A DNA stretch of 64,000 nt from Geothrix edaphica (GCF_030268045.1 NZ_BSDC01000003.1:124001-188000), one strand, 5' to 3'. Positions 16,609 through 26,476 are shown, counted from the stretch's first letter. Notes: generated by a model from the sequence alone, not told the origin. Made by a program: numbers and translations.

Positions 16609-17610
16609 GTGAGCCCTGGAAAGGCGGTCAAGCGTCGCAGCGCCAAGGGGAACCACCTCGCCGCGCTGGCGGATCTGCTCAATGCCAGCCGGACGGATCC
16701 GGCCCGCCTCTTCGAACACGGCCTGGCTCTGCTGGTGGATCGGCTCAGCGTGGATCGCGCCCTGCTCACCCGGGTCACGGGGCTGGGCTATGAGGTCTTC
16801 TGGTGGGCCGTGGCGGACGACGCGAGCATGGACGACGTGTTCGCCGCGCCGGAGAAGGGGTTCTGCCCCTGGGTCATGGCCCATCCGGACCGCCCCCTCA
16901 CCATCCGCGACGCGGCCCTGGAACCACGGTGGCGGAAGAGCGCGGGGCACCTGCAGCTCGGCATCCGGGCCTACTCCGGCGTGGCCCTGAAGGAAGGCGA
17001 GAACGTGATCGGGACCCTGTGCGTGCAGCACCGCGCCCCCAAGGCCTTCGACCGCAGCGAGACGGAGCTGATCCGCGCCATGGGCCACCTCATGGCCCGC
17101 ACCCTGGAATCGGAGAGCATGAAGCAGGAGCTGCATGGCGCACTGGATGCCCTGGAGCTCAGCGGTGCCATCGTGGAGGACAGCGCCCTCCAGAGCGCCC
17201 GCTCGGGCCTGCCCAACCGCCGCTACCTCGACATCTGGCTGCGCGCCTCGCTGTTCATGGCCCGCCGCCGCAAGGAGCCCATCGCCCTGGCCCTCTGGTC
17301 CCAGCCCCTGGTCACGGGCACCCGGGGCCGCCTTGCCGCCGCCGCGTCCCGCCTGCGGGGCGAGGATCTGCTCATCGAGCTGTCGGCGGACCAGTACCTG
17401 CTGATCATGCCCCACACCAGCGAGGAGGGCGCGGAGGTCCTGATCACGCGGCTTCGCGGAACCCTTGGGGAGCATCCCACCGGCGCCACGCTGTGGTTCC
17501 CGGGGGAAGACGACATGACCTTGAAGTCGGCTTTGACGCGCGCCGCCAAAGCCTTTACTGAAGCCAATCGCCAGGGCGCGGCGCTGATCTGGAACAGCCG
17601 GCGGGGATGA
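16609..17610 (+). CDS. GAF domain protein with degenerate GGDEF domain
   Basis: 333 aa from a GTG start (TGGAG 6 nt upstream). Residues about 30-165 form a GAF domain (VLNASRTDPARLFEHGLALL-like opening, then LGIRAYSGVALKEGENVIGTLCVQ). The part from about 195 starts like a diguanylate cyclase domain (SGLPNRRYLDIWLR), but where GG(D/E)EF should stand it has ELSADQYLLIM, so catalysis is unlikely. The protein could act as a c-di-GMP-independent sensor or scaffold. It lies between nfu and the E1 dehydrogenase gene without an obvious partner. Confidence 0.82.
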   Translation: MSPGKAVKRRSAKGNHLAALADLLNASRTDPARLFEHGLALLVDRLSVDRALLTRVTGLGYEVFWWAVADDASMDDVFAAPEKGFCPWVMAHPDRPLTIRDAALEPRWRKSAGHLQLGIRAYSGVALKEGENVIGTLCVQHRAPKAFDRSETELIRAMGHLMARTLESESMKQELHGALDALELSGAIVEDSALQSARSGLPNRRYLDIWLRASLFMARRRKEPIALALWSQPLVTGTRGRLAAAASRLRGEDLLIELSADQYLLIMPHTSEEGAEVLITRLRGTLGEHPTGATLWFPGEDDMTLKSALTRAAKAFTEANRQGAALIWNSRRG

Positions 17611-17700
17611 GCCGCCGCCTGCGCGCTGGCCCGTGGGGCGGGTCCATGGGAAGATGAAAGGCTCTGGTACAGCCGGTGGAACCCGGCCTCGTGGAGGTGG

Positions 17701-19764
17701 ATGTTGGAAACTCCGACCCTGGTGAAAGCGGCCCTGAACGCGCTGGAGGCTCCGGCAGCCCCCAACCGCGAGGACCTCTGCCACTGGTATGAACTGATGC
17801 ACCTCGGACGCCTGCTGGACGACAAGGCGCCCAACTATCTCAAGCAGGCCATCGGCTGGTCGTACCACGCGCCCTGCGCCGGCCACGACGGCATCCAGCT
17901 GGCCGCGGGCCTGGCCTTCCGGGCCGGGCAGGATTTCCTGTTCCCGTACTACCGCGACATGATGACCTGCCTCGCCGCGGGCCTCACGCCCGAGGAGATC
18001 ATCCTCAACGGCATCTCCAAGGCCACGGACGTCGCCAGCGGCGGCCGCCACATGAGCAACCACTTCGCGAAGCCGTCCATCGGCATCCAGAACGTGTCCA
18101 GCCTCACGGGCAACCACACCCAGCACGCCGTGGGCCTGGCCCGTGCCGTCAAGTACTACGGCCGCGACAGCATCGTGTTCTGCAGCCAGGGCGAGTCCTC
18201 GCTGTCCGAAGGCTACTGCTCGGAGAGCATCAACGGTGCCGACCGCGAGCAGCTGCCCGTGGTCTTCGTCGTCCAGGACAACGGCTACGGCATCTCCGTG
18301 CCCAAGCACGACCAGAGCGCGAACGACTACATCTGCGACAACTTCAGCGGCTTCTCCAACCTGAAGATCATCAAGTGCGACGGGCTGGACCTCCTGGACT
18401 CCATGCGCGCCATGGCCGAGGCCATCGCCCACATCCGCACGGGGAAGGGGCCCGCCATGGTCTACGCCATGTGCGTGCGCATCGGCAGCCACTCCAACTC
18501 GGACCGCCACGAGCTCTACCGGGACGACGCCGAGCGGGCCGACGCCAAGGCCAAGGATCCCCTGCCCCGCTTCCGCGCCTACTGCCTGGCGCACGGCCTC
18601 AGCGAGGACGAGCTCAAGGCCATCGAGACCGAGAACCAGGCCCGCTACCTGGCCGCCCACGACCAGGCCATGGCCGCGCCGAACCCCGATCCCGCCACCA
18701 TCTACGACTTCGTCATCCCCGAGGGCTGGGTCTCGGCCCAGTACCCGGACGGCACCCACCACGCCGAGGGCACGCCCATCAGTGTGATCACGGCCCTCAA
18801 CCAGACCCTGAAGGAGGAGTTCCGCCTCAACCCCGACACCTTCATCTGGGGCCAGGACATGGCCAACAAGGAGAAGGGCGGCATCTTCAACGTCTCCAAG
18901 GGCCTGCAGCAGGAGTTCGGCGAGAAGCGCGTGTTCAACGCCCCCATCGCCGAGGACTTCATCGTCGGCACCGCCAACGGCTTCTCCCGCCTGGACGACA
19001 AGATCCGCGTGGTGGTGGAGGGCGCCGAGTTCGCCGACTACATCTGGCCCGCCGCCGAGCAGATCGTGGAGTGCAGCCACGACTACTGGCGCAGCAACGG
19101 CCAGTTCTCCCCCAACATCACCATCCGCCTGGCCTCCGGCGGCTACATCGGTGGCGGCCTCTACCACTCGCAGAACGTCGAAGGCTGGCTCACCACCCTG
19201 CCCGGCATCCGCGTGGTGGTGCCCGCCTTCGCCGATGACGCCGCGGGCCTGCTGCGCACGGCCCTCCGCAGCCGCGGGACGACACTCTACCTCGAGCCGA
19301 AGTTCCTCTACAACGCCAAGATGGCCCACGCCGTGGTGGCGCCGGACTTCGCCGTGCCCTTCGGCAAGGCCCGCGTCCGCCGCGAGGGCACCGACCTCAC
19401 CATCCTCGCCTACGGCACGCCGGTCCACTTCGCCCTGGAGGCCGCCGCCAAGCTGGAGAAGGAAGGCAAGTCCGCCGAGGTCATCGACCTCCGCAGTCTC
19501 AGCCCCCTGGACACGCCCGCCATCATCAAGTCCGTGAAGAAGACCCACCGCGTGCTCATCGCCCATGAGGACAAGGTCTTCGGCGGCTTCGGCGGTGAGC
19601 TGGCGGCCATCTGCGCCTCCGAGTGCTTCGTCTGGCTGGATGCCCCCGTGGAGCGCGTGGGCTCCGAGTTCACGCCCGTGGGCTTCAACCGCGTCCTCGA
19701 GCGCGCCACCCTCCCCAACGCCGACAAGGTCCTGGCGGCGGCCCGCAAGGTGTTGGCCTTCTGA
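17701..19764 (+). CDS. Fused alpha/beta E1 subunit of a 2-oxoacid (branched-chain type) dehydrogenase
   Basis: 687 aa containing both E1 halves. Alpha part about 1-330: YRDMMTCLAAG, the SGGRHMSNH segment and the TPP/Mg region QGESSLSEGYCSESINGAD followed by QDNGYGISVP. Beta part about 350-687: GQDMANKEKGG, APIAEDFIVGTANG, EGAEFADYIWPAAEQI and the C-terminal YGTPVHFALEAA transketolase-C-like domain. It decarboxylates 2-oxoacids and passes the acyl group to a lipoyl E2. No E2 or E3 gene is visible nearby. The TPP motif has GES where GDG is classical. Confidence 0.92.
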   Translation: MLETPTLVKAALNALEAPAAPNREDLCHWYELMHLGRLLDDKAPNYLKQAIGWSYHAPCAGHDGIQLAAGLAFRAGQDFLFPYYRDMMTCLAAGLTPEEIILNGISKATDVASGGRHMSNHFAKPSIGIQNVSSLTGNHTQHAVGLARAVKYYGRDSIVFCSQGESSLSEGYCSESINGADREQLPVVFVVQDNGYGISVPKHDQSANDYICDNFSGFSNLKIIKCDGLDLLDSMRAMAEAIAHIRTGKGPAMVYAMCVRIGSHSNSDRHELYRDDAERADAKAKDPLPRFRAYCLAHGLSEDELKAIETENQARYLAAHDQAMAAPNPDPATIYDFVIPEGWVSAQYPDGTHHAEGTPISVITALNQTLKEEFRLNPDTFIWGQDMANKEKGGIFNVSKGLQQEFGEKRVFNAPIAEDFIVGTANGFSRLDDKIRVVVEGAEFADYIWPAAEQIVECSHDYWRSNGQFSPNITIRLASGGYIGGGLYHSQNVEGWLTTLPGIRVVVPAFADDAAGLLRTALRSRGTTLYLEPKFLYNAKMAHAVVAPDFAVPFGKARVRREGTDLTILAYGTPVHFALEAAAKLEKEGKSAEVIDLRSLSPLDTPAIIKSVKKTHRVLIAHEDKVFGGFGGELAAICASECFVWLDAPVERVGSEFTPVGFNRVLERATLPNADKVLAAARKVLAF

Positions 19765-19770
19765 TCTTTT

Positions 19771-19890
19771 CGAAAAGCAGACAGCGCTCGCGGAGGGTCG
19801 CAGAGGGAACAGAGGACGCAGAGAAGAAGCAAGAACCGTTTCCTTCTCCGCATCCTCCGCCATCTCCGCGATCCTCTGCGAGTGTTTTTC
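19771..19890. repeat. Imperfect inverted repeat of GCGGAG/GCAGAG units
   Basis: Left arm (about 19772-19830) contains CTCGCGGAGGGTCGCAGAGG and GGACGCAGAGAAG. The right arm (about 19841-19890) is its approximate reverse complement (CTTCTCCGCATCC, CCGCGATCCTCTGCGAG, TTTTTC). The element fills the spacer between the E1 and MBL genes and shares its style, but not sequence, with the inverted repeat at 5044-5107. Confidence 0.65.
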
Positions 19891-19904
19891 AAAGAGGAGC
19901 GTTC

Positions 19905-20759
19905 ATGCAGTTCGGTCCCTGGGATGTCCAGATCGTCAGCGGCGGCACCTTCCGGCTGGATGGCGGCGCCATGTTCGGCACGGTGCCCAAGGTGGTGTGG
20001 AACAAGCTCTATCCGGCCGACGAGGAGAACCAGATCCTCATGGCCACCAACTGCCTGCTGATCCGCGGCGAGGTGGACGGGAAGAAGCACGTCATCCTCG
20101 TGGACAACGGCAACGGCGACAAGGAGAGCGACGACTTCATGGCCCGCTTCAAGTTCGAGGGCCGGGGCGTGCTGGATGCCAACCTCGCCCGCCATGGCGT
20201 GAAGCCCGGGGACATCACCCTCTGCATCCTCACCCACCTGCACTTCGACCACGCGGGCGGCAGCACGCGCTTCGGCGCTGATGGCCAGCCGGTGCCCAGC
20301 TTCCCCAACGCCCGCTACGTGGTGCAGGCCAAGGATCTCGCGGACGCGAAGCATCCCCACCTGCGCGTGAAGGCCAGCTACCTGCCCCAGAACTGGGAGC
20401 CGCTGGAGGCCGCGGGTCTCCTCGACACCGTGGACGGCAGCACCGAGCTCCTGCCGGGCATCTCCGTGCGCCCCGCGCCGGGCCACATCGAGGGCCTGCA
20501 GAACGTGGTCGTCGAAGGCGGTGGCAGGCGCCTGGTCTACCTGGCGGACCTCATTCCCACCGCCCGCCACATCCAGCCGGCCTGGGTCATGGGTTACGAC
20601 CTGGACGTGGTCACCTGCGTGAACGAGCGCCAGAAGCTGCTGGATGAAGTGACCGGCTCCGGCACCGTCTGCGTCTTCGAGCACGATCCCGACTTCCCCG
20701 CCGGCACCGTCAGCCGCGATGCGAAGGGGAAGTACAGCGTGGCCCCCGTTCAGGTCTAG
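19905..20759 (+). CDS. Metallo-beta-lactamase fold hydrolase
   Basis: 284 aa from the ATG at 19905, which has AGAGGAG about 5 nt upstream; an open frame extends to 19623 but overlaps the E1 gene. The metal motif THLHFDHAGG (HxHxDH) is at about residues 106-115, followed by PAPGHIEGLQN (third His) and VYLADLIPTARH (bridging Asp, late His). It resembles the lactonase-like/quorum-quenching branch of the superfamily, but the substrate is not readable. The start lies just after an intergenic inverted repeat. Confidence 0.92.
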   Translation: MQFGPWDVQIVSGGTFRLDGGAMFGTVPKVVWNKLYPADEENQILMATNCLLIRGEVDGKKHVILVDNGNGDKESDDFMARFKFEGRGVLDANLARHGVKPGDITLCILTHLHFDHAGGSTRFGADGQPVPSFPNARYVVQAKDLADAKHPHLRVKASYLPQNWEPLEAAGLLDTVDGSTELLPGISVRPAPGHIEGLQNVVVEGGGRRLVYLADLIPTARHIQPAWVMGYDLDVVTCVNERQKLLDEVTGSGTVCVFEHDPDFPAGTVSRDAKGKYSVAPVQV

Positions 20760-20863
20760 CCGCCTCCCGCCGGGCCTAGAGGCGGGTCGGGAAAAAACGT
20801 CATCCGGAACCAAATGTCCGATGGCGGTGGCCGGCGAAATGGCACACAATCCTGCCAGCCGCC

Positions 20864-22486
20864 ATGACCCCCCTGACGCTCCTCCTCCCAGGCCGTCCGC
20901 CTCTGCTCCTCCGGGGCGAGGAGGGCCGGGCCTGGCACTTCGGGCGTTCGCACGAGAACGAGGTGGTCTTCCTCGACGGCGGCCTCAGCCGCAGGCATGC
21001 CCGCATCGTGCTCCAGGATGGGACCGCCCGCCTGGAGGATCTCGGCTCCCGGAACGGCACCTTCGTCAACGATGAGCAGATCCAGGCCCCGCGCGCGCTG
21101 CAGGGCGGCGACGACATCCGCATGGGTTCGGTGCGGATCCATGTGACCCACGGATCCCAGGGGCCCGACGTGCGGATCCAGGCCCGGGACCGTCCGGACT
21201 CCCAGCAGAGCCTCATCATGTCCCTGGCCCAGGCGCGGAAGGCCTGGACGCCCGCCCAGGACCGGGACCGGACCGGAGCGGTCATCCGGGCCCTCCAGGC
21301 GCTGAGCCTCGAGCTCATCAAGGACGTGCCCGCGGATGCCCTGCTCGCCCAGGTGCTGGACCAGCTCTGGACGCTCCTCGGCCCCTGGCGGGCGGCGATC
21401 CTGATGAAGGAGCCCTCGGGCGAGCTCCGCCTGGTGGTCTCCCGCGCCAGTGAAGGGCAGGCGACCATCCTGCTCCCCCGCAGCCTGGTGGAAGCCGCCC
21501 TGGAGCGACAGGAGGCGGTGCTCTTCCGGGAACTCGGCCTGGACCTGGCAAGTCCCTCCATCCTGCTCAGCGGCATCACGTCGGCCATCGTGACCCCCCT
21601 GGAATACGAGGGGACCGTGCTGGGCCTGCTCTACCTCGACGCCCGCCCCCCGCGGGACTCCTTCAGCGAGCAGGACCTGGGTCTCGCCACCACCTTCGCC
21701 CACCTGGCCTCCGCCAAGCTGGAGCAGGCGCGCCTGCGCGAGGCGGAACTGAGCCGGCGGAAGGTGGACCACGAGCTGGGCCTCGCCCGCCAGATCCAGC
21801 AGGGGCTGCTGCCCGGCTTCCCTCCGGAGATCCCCGGCTACCAGCTCTACGGCAACAACCTGCCGAGCCGCCAGGTGAGCGGCGACCTGTTCGGGTGGTG
21901 GCCCCGCGGCGATGGCCGCTGGCTCATCGCCCTGGCCGACGTGAGCGGAAAGGGCCTGGGGCCGGGGCTGGTGATGGCAAGCCTCGCCGCCTTCCTGGAG
22001 GCCTGGGCCGGCCGGGATCTCTCCACGGACACACTGGCGTTCCACCTCTCCAAGGCCCTGGCCCGGCACACCGACGGCCGGCGCTTCGTGACCGCCTTCC
22101 TCGTCCTGCTGGACCCGGCCACCGGCGCCGTGACCTACACCAATGCCGGCCATAACCCGGCGTTCCTCCTCAGTCCGGAGGGGGCCTGCCTTGAGCTGGA
22201 AGCCCAGGGCCTCCCCCTGGCCATGCTGCCCGGCCGGCCCTATGGCTCCGCCACCATCACCCTTCCGCCGGGCGGCCTCCTCGCGCTCTACACGGATGGC
22301 ATCACCGAGGCGGCCAACGCCAAGGATGAGGAATACACCCCGGAACGGCTCAAGGCCTTCCTCCAGGCGAAGGCGGCGGCCCCCCTCGAAGCCGTGGATG
22401 CCGAGCTCATGGCCGAGCTGGACGCCCATGCCCAGGGCACGCCCTTCGCCGACGATCGCACGCTGCTCCTGCTGCGGCGGTCCTGA
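20864..22486 (+). CDS. FHA-GAF-SpoIIE (PP2C-type) phosphatase
   Basis: 540 aa. FHA domain at about 20-95 with the phosphothreonine pocket residues GRSHENEV, LSRRHARI and GSRNGTFVN. A GAF-like domain spans about 145-285. The PP2C/SpoIIE phosphatase part (about 300-540) has QIQQGLLP, SGDLFGWW, ADVSGKGLGPGLVMA, TYTNAGHNPAFLL and ALYTDGITEA, with metal-binding Asp residues in place. It should bind phosphothreonine partners through FHA and dephosphorylate Ser/Thr targets. The three TPR kinases in this window are natural candidate partners (inference). Confidence 0.93.
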   Translation: MTPLTLLLPGRPPLLLRGEEGRAWHFGRSHENEVVFLDGGLSRRHARIVLQDGTARLEDLGSRNGTFVNDEQIQAPRALQGGDDIRMGSVRIHVTHGSQGPDVRIQARDRPDSQQSLIMSLAQARKAWTPAQDRDRTGAVIRALQALSLELIKDVPADALLAQVLDQLWTLLGPWRAAILMKEPSGELRLVVSRASEGQATILLPRSLVEAALERQEAVLFRELGLDLASPSILLSGITSAIVTPLEYEGTVLGLLYLDARPPRDSFSEQDLGLATTFAHLASAKLEQARLREAELSRRKVDHELGLARQIQQGLLPGFPPEIPGYQLYGNNLPSRQVSGDLFGWWPRGDGRWLIALADVSGKGLGPGLVMASLAAFLEAWAGRDLSTDTLAFHLSKALARHTDGRRFVTAFLVLLDPATGAVTYTNAGHNPAFLLSPEGACLELEAQGLPLAMLPGRPYGSATITLPPGGLLALYTDGITEAANAKDEEYTPERLKAFLQAKAAAPLEAVDAELMAELDAHAQGTPFADDRTLLLLRRS

Positions 22487-22674
22487 ACCGGACCATGGAA
22501 ACGCGCCCAGCGCTTCGGACCGCCGCGGCCTATCGCATCGATGGATAAAGAAACTTTTTTATTAAACAATTGCGGTTTATTCCATGACGCGACTAGGCTA
22601 TGAGGCCACTCCCGATCTGCCAGGGTCCGATCTGGGCCTCTGGCTTCCACCCCACGCCCTTCTCTGGAGGCCCC

Positions 22675-22968
22675 ATGGCCACCAAGCAGATGAACGTCAA
22701 ATCCGACGGGTTCAACCCGAAGGACCTGTCGGTGAACAAGAACCAGGACTCTGTGCACTTCGTGCAGAGCGGCCCGGACGCGCCCAGTTCGGTGACCCTC
22801 AGCAGCTCCGCGCTCTTCGGCGTGACCACCTGCGTGGTGGACGCCAGCACGAGCGGAACGAACGTGTACCAGGTCCTGGGCACGGCCACCGTTGGGGACT
22901 ACACCGTGTCGCTGCCCCCATCCCCCAGGCTGACCAAGGACAGCGGCACGATCAAAGTCACCGGCTGA
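22675..22968 (+). CDS. Small hypothetical protein, beta-rich
   Basis: 97 aa from the ATG at 22675, chosen because CTGGAGG precedes it by 5 nt; an upstream in-frame ATG at 22600 lacks such a site. It has no signal peptide, starts MATKQMNVKSDGF and is rich in Ser, Thr and Val with short beta-strand-like segments (SVTLSSSALFGVTTCVVDAS). No family is recognised. The upstream 190 bp contains an AT-rich patch (about 22545-22580) that may hold its promoter. Its 3' end overlaps the convergent kinase by 11 bp. Confidence 0.65.
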   Translation: MATKQMNVKSDGFNPKDLSVNKNQDSVHFVQSGPDAPSSVTLSSSALFGVTTCVVDASTSGTNVYQVLGTATVGDYTVSLPPSPRLTKDSGTIKVTG

Positions 22969-25900
22969 GACCCACCTGACTCGGCGGCAGGAGCGGCGGG
23001 GCGTCCCCGCGCTCCAGCCGCCGGGCCCGCTCCATCCAGGGCGCCAACGTCCGCGCGAGGTGCGGGTTGGCGCTTCCGCAGGCGGCGAGTTCCCTCGACG
23101 CTTCCCGCCCCTTCTCGCGGCGCGTCTCCCGGGGTTCCGCCTCGGCCTCGAGCAGGCGCAGCGTGGCTTTCAAGGCCAGGGCCTCGGCCCACTGGGGACG
23201 GGCCTGGAGGAGGGTCCCGGCCCGGGCGCTCCCTTCCGCCAGGGCCTTGCCTGCCTTGCGTCCCTGGGCCTGCTCCCACTCGGCCTGGGCACACCAGAGC
23301 TGCCCGAGGGCGAGCAGCGATTCCTGGGAGGCCGGATCCGCCGCCAGCGCCTGGTCGAAGGCCTCCCGGGCGGTGCCGAAATCCGCCTCCGTCGCCTGGG
23401 ACCAGGCGGCCTTCCAACGGGCATGGGCGGCCCGGAGCATCCCCAGGTACTGCCAGGTGTCGTGATTCTTGGCATCCAGGGCCAGCGACTGGGCCAGGAG
23501 GGCCTCGCCCGCGCGCACCTGGGCGCGGGGGTCCGCCCCTGAGACCACCGCCCATGCCACCCGGACCGCGCTGCAATGACCGGCATTGTCCAGGAGCCCC
23601 TGGTCTCCCGGGGCGACCTGGCGGCCCTGCCGCAGCACGGCCTCGGCCTCGGCCAGGATCCGGGGGGCGGAGAACCACTGGCTCTCCGTGATGAGCTGAT
23701 CGGAGAGGTTCAGGTAGCCGTAGGACTGGGCCGGGGCCGCCAGGATGGCCCGCCGGTAGCAGGCCTTGGCCTCGCTGCTCCACGGAGCCGGATCCTCGCC
23801 CCGCCCCCAGGCCTCCCGGGCCAGTTCGGACAGGGCCATGCCCTCCCCGTTGTGGAGATGGGGACTGGCGGCATTGATGGCCAGCCCCTGATGGTTCAGG
23901 TCGCGGGAACGCAGCAGGGCCGGCCGGGGATCCTCACCCTTGGCCCGGGCCCGGAGGGCCTGGGTGTAGTACACCTTGCCGAGCATGAAGTAGGGGACGA
24001 AGTGCTGCGGGTTCAGGCTGCGGGCTCGTTCCAGGGCTTCGGCCGCGGCCTGGAGGTCGGCCTCGGGCTGGGCGGCCCTGGGCAGCCTCGCCCGCTGTTC
24101 AAGGCAGGCGCCGAGGTTGATCCAGGCGGGGAGGAGGTGGGGCTCCATCCGCGTGGCCGTCCCGAAGCTCTCGATGGCCGCACTGAAATAGACGGAGGGA
24201 TCCTGCCCCCGGCCGCCTTCGAACTGGGCCAGGGACTGGTTCACCATGCCCAGGTGATTCCAGACCGCGTAGTCGCGCTTCTCCACAGACAGCCCGCCGA
24301 AGGCTGCGAGCCCCCGCGACAGGGGGTCCGTGGGGTCCAGGTTGCGCAGGAGGCGGACATTCCCCAGCGTGTAGTAGGCCTTGCCGAGGGCCACCCGGGC
24401 ATCCGCGCGGGTGGGGCCCGCCGCCACGGCCTGCCTGGCGGAAGCCACCGCTTCCGCCGCGAGTTCCTGGGCGTCCTCCCCCCGGAGGGCCCGCGTGTCC
24501 GCGAGGTTCCCCTGCAGGCCTGCAGCGAGGATCAGCGACGGGGCGTGGTCCGGCTGGAGGCGGAGGGCCGCCGCCAGGGCCCGCATCCCACGGTCGAAGG
24601 GCCCCTGGACATCCCCCTGCCCGTACTTCTCCATGAAGAACGCGTTGTTCTCCAGATCGGCGGCCGCGGCGTACACCGCGGGCACGCTGCGGCCCGTGAT
24701 GGCGGCAGCTTGCAGGGCCTGGCGTCCCTCCTCGAAATCCTGGCGGGCGCCCTCGCGGTCACCCTGGTTCCACTTCTGCCAGGCCCGGGCCTGGAGCAGG
24801 GAGCCGCGCAGCAGGGGCGCCTCGTAGAACCAGGGCAGCTCGGTGCCCAGCGCCTTGAGCCGGACCAGGGCCTCGTCCAGCCGCCCCTCGTAGAAGGCCA
24901 GCAGCGCCTCCAGGTAGGCGGGCGAGGGCACGTCCGCGCCCCGGGCCTGGCGGAGGTAGGCGAGGGCCGGGTCCCGCAGGGTGCGCTCCACCTCCCGCAG
25001 GCGGGCCTCCCGCTGGTCCTTGGAGACGATGCGCTCCGCCTCCAGGAACCGGTCCCGGAACTGCTGGCCCAGGGCGAGGCTCAGGGCGTACGCCACGCGC
25101 GGCTCGCGGTAGCCGGCGTCCCAGGCCATCTGCAGGTGCTCCCGGGCCTGCTCGGTGTCGTCCAGGGTCCAGTGGCCCCGGCCCAGCGCGTAGTGGCCGG
25201 GCCCGTTGGCGATGGCCCCGGCCCGGGCCATGTCGGCCTGGAGCCGGGTCATCTGCTCCCGCACGGCCTGCAGGTCGGGCCGGATGTCGTGGGGCGGCGC
25301 CAGCGCCGAGTAGCGGGCCATGGAATCGATGCGGACCGCGGCCTCGGTGAACTGCTGGGCGAGCCGCTCCCGGCGCCCCGCGTCGCGCCGGGTCTTCACC
25401 GCCACGCCCAGGGCCACCAGCACCGCCAGCAGGGCCACGGCGGCCACGGCGGTGAGCTGCCGGTGCTTGCGGGCCTTGCGCTGGAGCCGGTACCAGAGCC
25501 CCGTGGGCCGGGCCAGCACGGGATCCGCCGCCAGGAACCGGTCCAGGTCATCGGCCAGGGCGCGCGCCGAGTCGTAGCGCCGCGCACGGTCCTTCTCGAG
25601 GCACTTGAGCGTGATGGCCTCCAGATCCCGGGGGATGTCCAGGCCGGGCCCGCGCATGGGCTGGATGTCCTCGGAGCCGATGGCGCCCAGGATCTCCAGG
25701 GCGTTGGCGCCGGAGACCGGCGGGCGGCCCGTGGCCATGTGGTAGAGCGTGGCGCCCAGGCTGTAGATGTCCGTGCGGCGGTCCAGGCGCGAGACCTCGC
25801 CCCGGGCCTGCTCCGGCGACATGTAGGCCGGCGTGCCCAGCACCGAGCCCGTCTCCGTGAGGTCCTGGTTCCACTCCCGCGCCAGGCCGAAGTCCATGAC

Positions 25901-26476
25901 GAAGGTGCGGAGGGAGCCGTCCGCCACCCGCTCCACCATGATGTTGGAGGGCTTGAGATCCCGGTGGATGATGCCCACACGATGCGCTTCCTGGACGCCC
26001 AGCGCCGCGTCCCGCAGCACCAGCACCTTCTGCTCCAGCGACAGCTCCTGGGCCGCGGCGTCGAAGGGCAGGCCCGCCACGTACTGCATGGCGATGAAGA
26101 CCCGGCCCTCCACCTCGCCCACCTCGAAGACCTTGCACACGTGGTCGTGGTCCACGCGGGCCTGGGCCCGGGCCTCCAGCATGAAGCGCGTGACGTAGCG
26201 GTCGTCGTCGAGGCGCACGAACTTGAGGGCCACCTCGCGGCCCAGGCGCCGGTCGCGGCCGTGGAACACCTTGCCCATGCCGCCCTGCCCCAGGAAGCCC
26301 AGGCACTCGTAGCGGTCCCAGCCGGGCACGGGAAAGTCCGGATCACCGGCCCGGGGCCGCGGAGGGACGGTCGCATCCAGCGTGGAACCGCTGCCATCGG
26401 CGCCCGGGCCACTGTCCAGGGTCTCCGCCCCGGACAGCATGAGGTCCATGTCGCGCGCCCTCGGATCTGCTTCCAT
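22958..26476 (-). CDS. Large Ser/Thr protein kinase with TPR array
   Basis: About 1172 aa from the ATG at 26476 (GGGAGC 7 nt upstream); an in-frame ATG at 26551 lacks a ribosome site. The kinase domain follows a short acidic leader: GQGGMGKVF loop, VALKF Lys, HRDLKPSN, DFGLAREW and the MSPEQARGE segment. A membrane span (LTAVAAVALLAVLVALGVAV) follows. The remaining ~750 residues are helical TPR-like repeats (PDHAPSLILAAGLQG, PAWINLGACLEQRARL, HDTWQYLGMLRAAHARW). This places a protein-binding or sensing array outside the membrane. Confidence 0.93.
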   Translation of the reverse strand: MEADPRARDMDLMLSGAETLDSGPGADGSGSTLDATVPPRPRAGDPDFPVPGWDRYECLGFLGQGGMGKVFHGRDRRLGREVALKFVRLDDDRYVTRFMLEARAQARVDHDHVCKVFEVGEVEGRVFIAMQYVAGLPFDAAAQELSLEQKVLVLRDAALGVQEAHRVGIIHRDLKPSNIMVERVADGSLRTFVMDFGLAREWNQDLTETGSVLGTPAYMSPEQARGEVSRLDRRTDIYSLGATLYHMATGRPPVSGANALEILGAIGSEDIQPMRGPGLDIPRDLEAITLKCLEKDRARRYDSARALADDLDRFLAADPVLARPTGLWYRLQRKARKHRQLTAVAAVALLAVLVALGVAVKTRRDAGRRERLAQQFTEAAVRIDSMARYSALAPPHDIRPDLQAVREQMTRLQADMARAGAIANGPGHYALGRGHWTLDDTEQAREHLQMAWDAGYREPRVAYALSLALGQQFRDRFLEAERIVSKDQREARLREVERTLRDPALAYLRQARGADVPSPAYLEALLAFYEGRLDEALVRLKALGTELPWFYEAPLLRGSLLQARAWQKWNQGDREGARQDFEEGRQALQAAAITGRSVPAVYAAAADLENNAFFMEKYGQGDVQGPFDRGMRALAAALRLQPDHAPSLILAAGLQGNLADTRALRGEDAQELAAEAVASARQAVAAGPTRADARVALGKAYYTLGNVRLLRNLDPTDPLSRGLAAFGGLSVEKRDYAVWNHLGMVNQSLAQFEGGRGQDPSVYFSAAIESFGTATRMEPHLLPAWINLGACLEQRARLPRAAQPEADLQAAAEALERARSLNPQHFVPYFMLGKVYYTQALRARAKGEDPRPALLRSRDLNHQGLAINAASPHLHNGEGMALSELAREAWGRGEDPAPWSSEAKACYRRAILAAPAQSYGYLNLSDQLITESQWFSAPRILAEAEAVLRQGRQVAPGDQGLLDNAGHCSAVRVAWAVVSGADPRAQVRAGEALLAQSLALDAKNHDTWQYLGMLRAAHARWKAAWSQATEADFGTAREAFDQALAADPASQESLLALGQLWCAQAEWEQAQGRKAGKALAEGSARAGTLLQARPQWAEALALKATLRLLEAEAEPRETRREKGREASRELAACGSANPHLARTLAPWMERARRLERGDAPPLLPPSQVGLSR

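Noticed and set aside
16507-19863. 1118-codon minus-strand open frame
   Set aside because: Opposite two recognisable genes (GAF/GGDEF and E1), with low-complexity Gly/Ala/Val/Leu translation typical of a shadow.
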